From positions 1 through 27,829 of the forward strand of contig QXVZ01031320.1 of the NCBI GenBank assembly GCA_008931825.1: a stretch of DNA of 27,829 bases. Direction: 5' to 3'. The notes beneath the pieces were generated by a model. It saw only the letters and a program-made list of their open reading frames with translations. It had not been told where the DNA came from and searched no databases. This document shows positions 12,536 to 21,352 of the stretch, piece by piece. The position numbers and the translations under genes are program-made. Source of the DNA: Phallusia fumigata. Lineage: Eukaryota; Chordata; Ascidiacea; Phlebobranchia; Ascidiidae. Each line of letters begins with the position of its first letter. Within the stretch, counting starts at the first letter, position 1.

Positions 12536-14168
12536 AGACCACGAGTTTAGTACTTTCAGGGAGCCCTTAGATGTACGGTGTACGGGTATCGGATAGGTTA
12601 TTGTTGTGTTGGAGGCCAGATCGGAAGTTTTTGAGTTGGCACAATGTATTTCTGTGTTAAGTTATATCACTAAACTATGTTTTTCGGAACGCATTCGTTA
12701 ACATACTGATCTGGAATTTACTCCCATTTTTTTCGCATCACTGTCTTCGTTGTGTCTGTTGGTCACGTGACTCCGTGTAACTGAGTTTGAAAATACAAGT
12801 GACGGCAAAAGTGAAACTGGTTGGGATTATCGAGAAACGACTCTTGAAATGAATGTGCTGCATTGCAGTTCGGCTAACACCCCAACATTGGGTTCAACCG
12901 CCCTGTGAAGACCTTAAAACATCGCCAAGTGACTCACAGGAACAGGGTGGGATTCGAAATAACAACCTACAGTGTCATGACTGTTTCACTAACCCCTAAC
13001 CTATTTTTTCACACACAATTCGGTCGTTTCAAATATAAAGCCTTTCGTAAATGTGAGCTGTCCTATATTGAAGCTGCCTTTAAAACAAGTTGCAATGTTT
13101 ACAGATTTGATCTGACTCGCGTATTTCACGTTGGTTTCAATAACTGTTGTTTGGCAATGATAAAATATCTGTAACGGTTTTAAGTTGGTTATAGTTACGA
13201 TTGAGTCAATTTCCTCACTAAACACACAAAAAACGTGTTTTGAGTTTGGGGCAATTGTAGGTTGAAGGTAAATCGGTGAACAAATAACCATGATATATAA
13301 TGAGGGAAAAATTGCGTTTTTGCACCGACAGCCGCTGATCAAGGTGTTAAATCAGTTCTACAGACAAAAGAGATTACAGAAGTACGGATTTGCGTCAGAA
13401 CAAGTTTATTTCGCGGCGCAACCTGCAAGATGCGCCCGTCAAAAACTGAAAAGCAAGAGACAAATCAAACGAGGGAGTGTAACGATGCAATAAAAGCTAG
13501 TAGAAGAACGAAATTATTAAAACCAGAAGTGCACTTTGAATGGAAGCTGTTGGTTTGTCTCAAATTCTTGATTGCGCAATCAAAAACATTGGTGGAGGCA
13601 GGCTTTACCAACAATATAGCCACCGCATTATTGTTTGCAGTTAGGTTGCAACGTTCTGTGTTAAAAACATATAGCGTTGAAGCGAATTTCGCTAAGGTTG
13701 GGGCGTTTGTATGAAAAGATTGTCAAAAATCGTTGAACTAGTTTGGAGAAGAGGTACACGGTGTCGATTGTACAAGAGCATGGCACTTATACAAGTAGTA
13801 ACCCGACCAAAGTTAAGAAATGTTCCTGCAAAACAATAAGGCGTTAAACCAAGCAAAAAACGTAAAAGCAAATTTTACTCCTCTCGAATTCGGTCAGTAA
13901 AAAGCCACGTAAAACTAAAATTGCGCAAGATTTCATTTTGCCGTTAAAGAAGAAAACAAACTATTGATTCAATTCATAACGACGGCAAAACGACGTTGTC
14001 AAAAGCCCACGGTAGGAAACAGTAACAAAACAGGTTGCACACAATTCGAAAAGTTTGGAAAATAAGATGCAATGTATGGTGATTCGAGCTCAACATGTAA
14101 ACAACATCAAACCTATATCACAGTGATTCCGAAAAAATAAAATGTCCACAGGTTGGCGCAAACTAGGC
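12536..14168. other. Non-coding stretch downstream of GTPBP1
   Basis: This is AT-rich DNA. It contains a degenerate tRNA-like element near 12935-13000 (listed separately). A 94-codon frame opening at ATG 13430 and a 67-codon frame at 13290 have no recognisable content, no splice support and no homology I can name, so they were not called genes. No polyadenylation signal close to the GTPBP1 stop was found. Confidence 0.4.
12935..13000 (-). repeat. Degenerate tRNA-like (SINE-type) element
   Basis: On the minus strand, GGTTAGTGAAACAGTCATGA is followed by CACTGTAGG and then TTCGAATCCCACC, resembling a tRNA A-box region, anticodon arm and B box (TTCGAATCC at 12950-12958). The T-stem bases on the left side do not pair with those on the right, so it cannot be a working tRNA. 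A tRNA-derived short repeat or tRNA pseudogene is the likeliest reading. Confidence 0.35.
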
Positions 14169-14209
14169 CACGTGATTCGTGACGTCACTTACTGATACAT
14201 GTGACGTCA
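14169..14209. promoter_or_regulatory. Pair of CRE sites with an E-box
   Basis: Two perfect TGACGTCA palindromes at 14180-14187 and 14202-14209 lie 22 bp apart, about two helical turns. A perfect CACGTG E-box is at 14169-14174. TGACGTCA is the classical CREB/ATF binding site. Function is inferred from sequence only. Confidence 0.5.
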
Positions 14210-14497
14210 CAAACCCGGTTTTGGTTGCTTTCAAATATGGTAATCCACCCTAAAACTTAAAAGAACGCTGTAAACTATTTGGAGGGTGTTTAGTGGTTTC
14301 ATCCAACACCAAAAAAACGGATTGAACAGGGTGGGAATTTTTGAGAGACCAGATATTGACACAAAATCACTGGCGTGCCTTTCACATTACTTTAAACAAC
14401 GGATGCACAGGTGTACAAACAACTTAAGCCTAAAACGACCAGCAATTCTGTTTAGTTACCGCTTTCGAATAACAGGTGCCAAATAGACACGACGCCT

Positions 14498-14745
14498 TTG
14501 CCTGGTCTTATTGTGAAGCGAACGAAAATGTATGGAAGCTTAACTACTGATTGCAAAGTGATTGCGGACCGCGCCGTGCATTGCCCAAGGGGTGTTGAGC
14601 GCGTTTGTCGCCGCGGGCTATCCACGTTTGTTTTGCCGCACGGAAATAACAAGACGCCCGGGCTCGGACCGGAACAACTCGAAGCGCACTTCAACCGCGC
14701 CGATGTAGGAACGAATTATGACGTAATATGGAATTGCAACCACTA
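14498..14745. other. GC-richer island with an open frame, no gene recognised
   Basis: This stretch is clearly richer in G+C and CpG than its surroundings and is open in one frame on each strand. The plus-strand product (containing LGPEQLEAHFNRADVG) is not recognised, and no splice sites frame it convincingly. It sits between CRE pairs, so it could belong to a promoter or an unannotated first exon. Confidence 0.25.
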
Positions 14746-14841
14746 AGAAGTTAAAAACATTCGAACATTTCACACCATTCACTGTTTTAAAGCAAAAATC
14801 ACAAATCATTATTACGCAATGGACATCACTACAGGTGACAG

Positions 14842-14952
14842 TGACGTCACAATTATGGTATGATACGTCACCAGAATATTTTGGGTAATTTTGCGGACAC
14901 AAATACCAATAGGTTGAAAGTATAACTTGCGCGCGCAGGCCGAATGACGTCA
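14842..14952. promoter_or_regulatory. Second pair of CRE sites
   Basis: Perfect TGACGTCA palindromes occur at 14842-14849 and 14945-14952. A half-site, TACGTCA, lies between them at 14864-14870, and GCGTCA follows at about 14970-14975. Binding is inferred from sequence. Confidence 0.45.
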
Positions 14953-15648
14953 CACAGGACAAGCAGTGGCGTCATGGTGTTTTTTTCCCCCAGCCACAAA
15001 GCAGGTTTTGTGTGAAATGTTGGTTTATTGGCCGCAGCAAAAGTTTCCCATTTTTCTGTTCGTGATCGGCTCGTTGCAAAACAATGGGGCGTCGAATCAT
15101 GCGATTTCGCCATTAGCAGAAAAGCACTTTTTCAACTTAGTTTTAACATGGATGGAAAAAAACACACGATTAGGTTTTTTTCAAAGATAGAATGCCCATG
15201 ACTGTTCGAATCAGGCGTTTAAACTGGTGTGTGAGTTTGTTTTATGTTTGTAGCAAAAGTTGCTGAAAATCATTAGTTTTTTAGTTTAACCCAAAGGGAC
15301 ATAACGGACGAGGCAAAAGGCGGCAAGGAAAAATAAAAGAAACAGTAACAAACAAAAAGAAAATACATAACGTAAATTTTTGACCAAGATTTACAACTAA
15401 TTTTTTCTTTTTGAACACAGTTATTCCAGTTTTTACTCAATTTTCCAATTCGTGTAAGCAATGTTCTCTACTCCTCCGCGTAGAGTCGATGATTCCAATC
15501 GATGATAAACATTTTAAATGAAGTATGAACCGCTGCCGGCACCAAAAAAGCGCCAAATCTCTTCCGCACACACAAAGTTTATCTCCGCGCCGAAGCAAAC
15601 ACAACTAGCGCCCTTCTAGATCAACTCCGGTCCATTTCGGGGGCGCGA
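14953..15648. other. Non-coding stretch between CRE pairs
   Basis: The first half is AT-rich and the part from about 15470 becomes more GC-rich. Nothing coding was recognised. It lies downstream of the minus-strand gene that ends at 15812. Confidence 0.35.
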
Positions 15649-15677
15649 TGACGTCACACAGTGTCTTTGTGACGTCA
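15649..15677. promoter_or_regulatory. Third pair of CRE sites
   Basis: Perfect TGACGTCA palindromes at 15649-15656 and 15670-15677 are spaced 21 bp apart, about two helical turns as in the first pair. A 7-bp inverted repeat (CACAGTG and CACTGTG) overlaps the two sites. The pair lies in GC-rich sequence about 135 bp past the stop of the gene ending at 15812. Confidence 0.5.
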
Positions 15678-15811
15678 CTGTGGCTCGCAAGACAAATATC
15701 CGGAGCGGGAGGCGACGGCGCAAGTGTTGTGACAACGGCATAGCGTTGTTGTTATGATTGGGGAACCGCTGAAGATCCGGAATAAATGCGAACTTCGGGG
15801 AAGGGTTGCTC

Positions 15812-17037
15812 TCATTGATAGTAGTTGTATTTTTTCAGTATTTCGTCCAGTTCTTTTGCTTTTACCTGTGAAAAATAAAGTTTTAGATTGTTTTCATTTT
15901 AGTGAATAATTATTTAAATCAAATATCAAATCAAATATCGTGTAAAGTAGTAGTTTGAGAGCACGGGCCTTTTGTTCTGGGTTCGCAAAATCTTTAGAGC
16001 AGCGATCGTATTTTTGCATTTAGTTTTGAGAGAAATGATATAGGGGATAAAAGTCAGGTTGAAAAAACGGAGTTGTTCGTTTTCCACTGTTTCACTGGGA
16101 AAACAGTTTAAATCAAAACCGATTTGAGTGCTGTAGACACACAAAAAAGTTCTACAACCACTGTCCAGGTAAATAACCATGCGAAAGATCCACATTAGTC
16201 ATTTAGCCTTTTCAAATTCCTAAATTATTCGAGCTTTCCCATCTACAATCAAGTAGACCCGTGTGTTTGTATTTCATTTGTTTAAACAATGATTTTTCAT
16301 CGGGATCAGATGGTACGAGAGTGCACTGATGATTCACACAACCTGATTGACGTCGGCTGTATAAAGTTCTCACAATAACGTGTTGTGACACTGAACCTGA
16401 CAGCATGAATGGGAGATGTCAAGCGTAAACAGGAATGTGACCTTAAGTTACCCCATTTCGAGGTGAAATTCTCCATACTATGTGACGTTGCGCTACACCA
16501 TGCGATATGTTTCATTTGCAACTTAGGAAAATAATGTGTTTAGTCAGTGGTTCAGTGATTCTATGATTCCCTTCACCGGAGATTCTAAGATAAAATCCCT
16601 TCACAGGAAATTTAGTTAGTAAATAGTATGTTTATCAGTATGAAGAAAAATAATCTAAGGTCTAATAATTGATAAACTTTTCAAAAGGTTACATTTTATT
16701 AAAAAATTCCCTCAGTTGAAAACCGCTGTGTTTTTGCATTTAAAACTGTATTAAGACGAAACTCAGCGTCCAGGTTACCTTGTTGGGGACATATAATAGT
16801 GGTAAAGTGGTAGGGAACATATAGAAGTGGCAAAGAGAATATATGTGTTCACTTTTGCGGTGAAACTTGGCAGAGTAACAAAAATGTTACTTAAGACGTG
16901 AAAATGCAGATAAAAGTTGGCTTACCTTTCTATGTTGTGACCTCAGTGATCGGTTGGATTTGGATGAACGACCTGATTGCGCTGATTTGTTGCTGTTTCG
17001 AGACGAAGCTCGTTTTAATAGGTTTGTTGAAATGGAT
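15812..17037 (-). CDS. Last two exons of an unrecognised gene with a Ser/Arg/Lys-rich C-terminus
   Basis: Two minus-strand exons join in phase. The first is 16926-17037, 112 bp, with acceptor (GT)n-TTTCAG and donor AGAAAG|GTAAGC. The second is 15812-15865, 54 bp, with acceptor TTTTTCACAG and TGA stop at 15812-15814. The 112-bp exon is open in only one frame, which ends exactly at a codon boundary and continues in the open frame of the last exon. The product's last 54 residues start SISTNLLKRASSRNSNKS, continue basic and serine-rich (SGRSSKSNRSLRSQHRK), and end VKAKELDEILKKYNYYQ. The first part looks disordered and phosphorylatable, and the last part could form a short charged helix. No family was recognised. 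The gene needs an upstream exon ending in phase 2, which was not found with confidence. The intron is 1060 bp. Confidence 0.6.
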
Positions 17038-17098
17038 CTGAAACACACACACACAAATTCGTTAGTCAAAGTTCAAAACTTTTTAAAATTTCACGTTT
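17038..17098 (-). other. Intron start with a (CA)n tract
   Basis: The plus strand carries a short CA microsatellite (about 17042-17055), which read on the minus strand is TGTGTGTGTG directly before TTTCAG. It therefore serves as the pyrimidine/GT-rich tract of the acceptor for the exon at 17037. Confidence 0.5.
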
Positions 17099-17325
17099 AA
17101 CGGGCTTGTTGGTCAACCAACGAGCCAAGTGGGGTCAAAAGGTGAAGTGCACAGCTTTGAGACGTGCCCATCTACCAAGTGCGCAAATTTGAATAAATGT
17201 AAAACTACTTTATCTTGACCAAAAGAGGAGGAACAAACTGGCGTTGGACAGAAAACAATCTGACTAAAAACAATATGTGTTCCCTGTAAATGGGAAACAG
17301 GTTTCGAAAGGCAAATAGAAATCCA
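17099..17325. repeat. Dispersed repeat, copy 1
   Basis: This shares ordered blocks with 19896-20055: GGTCAACCAAC, then TCTTGAC followed by an A-rich run, then TGGACAGAAAA, then AAAAC-ATRTG followed by a short hairpin-like CCCTGTAAATGGG. Copy 1 has about 75 extra bases between the first two blocks. The family is unknown. No terminal inverted repeats or target duplication were identified. Confidence 0.5.
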
Positions 17326-19692
17326 AGTTAATTGGCGAAGTACCCAGTCACCAGCAGCGGGTTCATTGAAGTTACTTAAAAGTTAGCATTCATCTGCAAA
17401 TGTGTGTGGCTATACCAAGGTCATGGGTTCATTGTTAACGCATAAAGGTTGTTATTAACGACACAAGTCCGTTAATCTGTCAATGGAGGCTATTGTCTCG
17501 AGCTTCCGTCCACGTCGCCACTTGCTTGTTAGCACACATAACATATGGTGCTTGTGGGGCCACCGAGTCTAAGGTAAGCGGATGTCAAAACGAAAGAAGG
17601 CCGCAATTACATTTCACATGTTACGTAAGTTTTTGGAAACGTTTTGCTTGTCGTCAATGCTGTGGACCACGATAGGTTGTGGCGTACAACTTTCGCAAAA
17701 TTTTCGTGCTTTTCAGCTTAGCAAAAATGCCACGTTTGGGATGTGGACATATTGGTTTAGGCATTAGAATGCAACAAGTTTCACGTTTGGTTTTACCTTG
17801 ACAAACCCACATTTTATATTGGTGCAGATATCTATGCGTAATAGTTTCTTATGGAATTCTCGATAAAAGTTTTCAGTAAGATCAAGTCGGGCTTACCCTC
17901 AAAATTCCATAAACAAGTTCTGCTGCCTTTAATCAATGCAACTTTGGCGAGAAGAACAAAACGCAAGTACACAATTGACGGTTTTAAATAGTCAGAATAA
18001 GAAGATACAAGCCAGTACTTGTGTGTAAAACATTTAAACAGACGCTCTTGTCGGCATTAGAATCATTGAAGACAAGACAACTCCTAAAAACAAAATGTCG
18101 GAAAACTAACCCGGATAAAAAACCTTCAACATTCAACAGTGCCAACCGCAGACGTTAATCTCGGAATCAACCGGTTTGCTTGGTAACACGCGACTCAAAG
18201 GCGCCTACGCAAGTGAATTCAAACTGTATGTTGAGTTAACAAGCTGCCTACGTTGATTTTTGGAATTAGTTAATCTGCCTTCAAGCTACAAGTTAAAAGG
18301 AACTACGACGAATTTTTGCTTCGTGATCATTTTTTCGATTGAAGCTTGGTCGTTTGTTTTTGCACCAATCACGATTGTGGGTTTTGATCACATGATGCGG
18401 CCTCGTTTCGTTGACACTCAGTTCTGATTTTCTCAAAACGGATTTCGCCCGTTCTACCGGATTTTGTGGCCAAATGGCCGGTGATCTCCAAAGCTTATGA
18501 GACCATTTTAAGAAGTTTCACACGACTTGATGATGTGATTGGGATTTATTGCAATTCTTTAGCTATTTTTGGAATTTCGATCCATATTTGTGTTGGCAAT
18601 GTGAATAAAACCGATGGCTGGTCGATGCGTCGTATGCCCAGGAATACAAAAGGTCCGCATCATTTTCACGCGTCATTCAGTGTTTCCTAAAATGCACCAA
18701 ACTCACTCTCTTGTGTCCCAACGCCTTGTAATGACGGTGTAGCTGTTTAATCTCGATCCACCAATCGTGTCTCCTTCATAAGGATTTAACATTACGGAGG
18801 GTTTTTTTGGTGATCGTTTTTAACGTTACTCTTTCAGGGAATTAGGAAACTCGATCAACCAGTATTTAACATTGTACAGTATAGATATATGACGAGAAGC
18901 ACCATTTTCCGGCGTTTTTTCTATCCTATGTCCTGCTGTTTGTCTTTGTTTTGCCATTTTTCATCTTTGACCAGCGTGCAGCGCCAATTTTTAGTAAATA
19001 CCAGTTCGCCCTATGGTTCAGGACAAACTTATATAGCTACTAACTACTCTTCTAAGCTCTACCACGAAACCAAAGATATTACACCGGGTTTATGAATTGC
19101 TTGCTAAAGCGCTTTAGGTTGAACAGACCAAAGTCGTACCTAACACCAAGTGCGCTTAGCGATTCAAAGCGGTTGGTTCAAACCAGCTATGTACCATTTC
19201 GGAGAAACCATCCAAAACCACCTTTTACCACAAGTACACGGAATAAAGAAACTCAAAAACAACCGCCATAAATGGGAAATTCCAAGTTTGCAAAATCGTT
19301 TAATCAGTACTTGTATGTGAAACGGATTGTATGGAAGTTATACTGGAGCATTGTGAGTCCGTAGTAATTGGTGATTGTCGTTGAAGCTGATAGTGGGTTT
19401 AAACATTTCAATTTCCGCCCGATGCGCTAAGATTTTGTACAGTGAGGTGGTAATTACCTGCCAGTTAGTTGACCTACTGATTAAATATTTTCCTTCGGAG
19501 GGCGTCTCGGCACTTATTGCATCATGTGATGTTGGTAACGCCCATTCAAAAATAGATAGAAGTATTTAAAAGGAAGGCTGAAACCATGATCAGTAAAGTA
19601 ACAGAGGGTTGTACTAATTTTTCCACTCACAATTCTGTTTCCTATAATGTTTATGAAGCTGTTAAAACTTTCGAAAAACAAGATTTTTTTAA
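17326..19692. other. Long AT-rich non-coding stretch
   Basis: No gene was recognised. An exon-like stretch ends at a good plus-strand donor (AAG|GTAAGC at 17573/17574), but its ATG frame (17483) stops a few bases before the donor. Near 18011-18035 is a sequence (CAGTACTTGTGTGTAAAA) matching one arm of the inverted-repeat element at 21241-21352, and a weaker match is near 19299. All other open frames are short and unrecognised. Confidence 0.4.
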
Positions 19693-19768
19693 CCATATTG
19701 TCTCCTTATTTAGCTGAAATTAATCCAATCCCATATTATCTCCTTATTTAGCTAAGATTAAACCTAAC
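19693..19768. repeat. Tandem repeat, two units of 38 bp
   Basis: The unit starting CCATATTGTCTCCTTATTTA at 19693 is repeated with a few changes from 19731. The second half of each unit (ending in TTAAwCCwA-type sequence) is more diverged. A simple local duplication. Confidence 0.7.
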
Positions 19769-19895
19769 TAAAATAGTAACACTTCATGACGAAAACATAG
19801 AGAATTACCTTTTTTGGGGACATTTGCAAAAGCGTTTTAGCACTTCTTTAAATGGCCAATATTCTTAATAACTTAGCACATTATTTTTAAACTAA

Positions 19896-20055
19896 GGTTT
19901 ACGTTTTTGGGGACCTGTGGGTCAACCAACTGGTGAACTGGGTAAAATTCCTTCTTGACAATAAATGAGAAAGCAAACCCGTGCTGGACAGAAAAAACCA
20001 CTGTGAAAACCATGTGCCCCGTTGAAAGGGGACCCACAAAAAGCAAACACAAACA
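19896..20055. repeat. Dispersed repeat, copy 2
   Basis: This is the counterpart of 17099-17325 and shares the blocks GGTCAACCAAC, TTCTTGACAAT, TGGACAGAAAA and AAAACCATGTGCCCCG with a small foldback (CCCCGTTGAAAGGGG). It starts just after a TTGGGGAC motif at 19907-19914. It is moderately diverged from copy 1, so the duplication is not recent. Confidence 0.5.
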
Positions 20056-21240
20056 CCTAAAACAGCCTACAGCAGGCAGGACGATGGTCCAGAACGTTTG
20101 AACCTCCAACATACTATACAATATGCTAGAAATCTAAGAGTTCGAAAAAAAATTGTTGCAGTTTACATCGATAGTATAGTTGTGTAGGTTTAGGTTGATG
20201 GGGTTTGCGGGTTGTTGTACGCATTTGAAGTTTTCAGGCAACGTTGTTAGGAACGTCTCGCGTTTAAACAATTGGCATAGCGATCGTCAATCTAGGACAC
20301 AGAATTCCCGCCGTGGTAAGGATGGTCCAAAATAACTGTACAAAAATTCCCAACCAAATTGTTTCAAATACAAACGCTCGTCAACCAAATTTGCGAAAAA
20401 TCACATGCGCAGAGATATTTTAGACCTCGGGTTTACGATCAAATTTAAGCATGACGTAATTTTGGAACTCCGCATGTAATCAGAAAGCAGCAGTTATCCT
20501 AAAATAGATTCTAAATGTAAAAAAATCCACTCCGCAGTCCTAACTACGTTGATTTTAAAGGTGTGAATAACATAATATTTCGGTCAAAGCTCCAACAATA
20601 GAGCTTCTCTCGAAAAATGCTGATTTCAGCTTTTTAAAAGGGAAAGTACAGTTTAATCAGATATGTAATTTTGTCAGACGGACACCTATTTAGAATATGT
20701 GCACATTGAGTTGAATGTTTAGAAGATTTTTTACTAGAAATATAAGATACTAAGACAAAGTTTTTCCGAATAAGCAACTTACAAGTGGTAGTGATTGTAA
20801 CCTACCAACAAATCCCGCCAAACCCCGCCAAACAGGAGACTATGGCATCTATTAGCTTTTAGTGTCTCCATAACAGCATGACAACACTAGATAAAAGGCA
20901 CTTTTCACATAAAAAGACCCTATCCAATTCATTCAATATGTACAAGAACTCGTTTGTCAGCATTCGTCGTGGGTATGTTGCATACTTCCAGACCTGATAT
21001 TTACACGTTTACACTTCGCTTATACAACGAACGTCTGCTGATTCAAAGGATTGCCCGAAAGCATGGGACGATGATTAACGATTTGTTTTTTAACTAAACA
21101 CAGATTAGAGCGAGGTTGTTTGTAGAAACTCTAACTTCGTATCTGCGCCGGTAAGGTCGTTTGACAAAGAACGAATGTCAATTGCTTGGATTAGGTCTAG
21201 TTACTTAGACTCTACAGTTACTCGTTTTTCTACAGAACTT
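20056..21240. other. AT-rich non-coding stretch
   Basis: No gene was recognised. Two direct CCCGCCAAA-type sequences near 20815-20832 resemble E2F half-sites on the minus strand, but may be chance. No convincing exon pair was found on either strand. Confidence 0.4.
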
Positions 21241-21352
21241 ATACCAGGCAATACTTGTGTGTAAAAAATTTCTAAGTTACGATAACTTCCTGGTGACGAC
21301 AACCGCGTTTTCGAAATGTAGAATACTTTTACACGCAAGTACTGCCTAGTAT
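21241..21352. mobile_element. Small inverted-repeat element (MITE-like)
   Basis: The ends are inverted copies of each other over about 26 bases: 21241-21266 and 21327-21352, with core CCAGGCARTACTTG then YGTGTAAAA, differing at only three positions. The element is about 112 bp and encodes nothing. TA lies just outside the core at both ends (21242-21243 and 21350-21351), as expected for TA-inserting Tc1/mariner-type MITEs. Arm-like matches occur at about 18011 and, more weakly, at 19299, so the family is probably multi-copy. Confidence 0.7.

Noticed and set aside
13290-13714. Two overlapping plus-strand frames (67 and 94 codons)
   Set aside because: Both have an ATG, but the products are not recognised, composition follows the AT-rich background, and no exon structure supports them.
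17483-17573. Plus-strand first exon ending at a good GTAAGC donor
   Set aside because: The ATG frame hits a stop a few bases before the donor, and no matching downstream acceptor and exon was identified.
17897-18050. Minus-strand frame ending at a GTAAGC donor (WNFEG end)
   Set aside because: It overlaps the arm-like sequence of the inverted-repeat element near 18011 and has no acceptor or recognised content, so it is probably repeat-derived.
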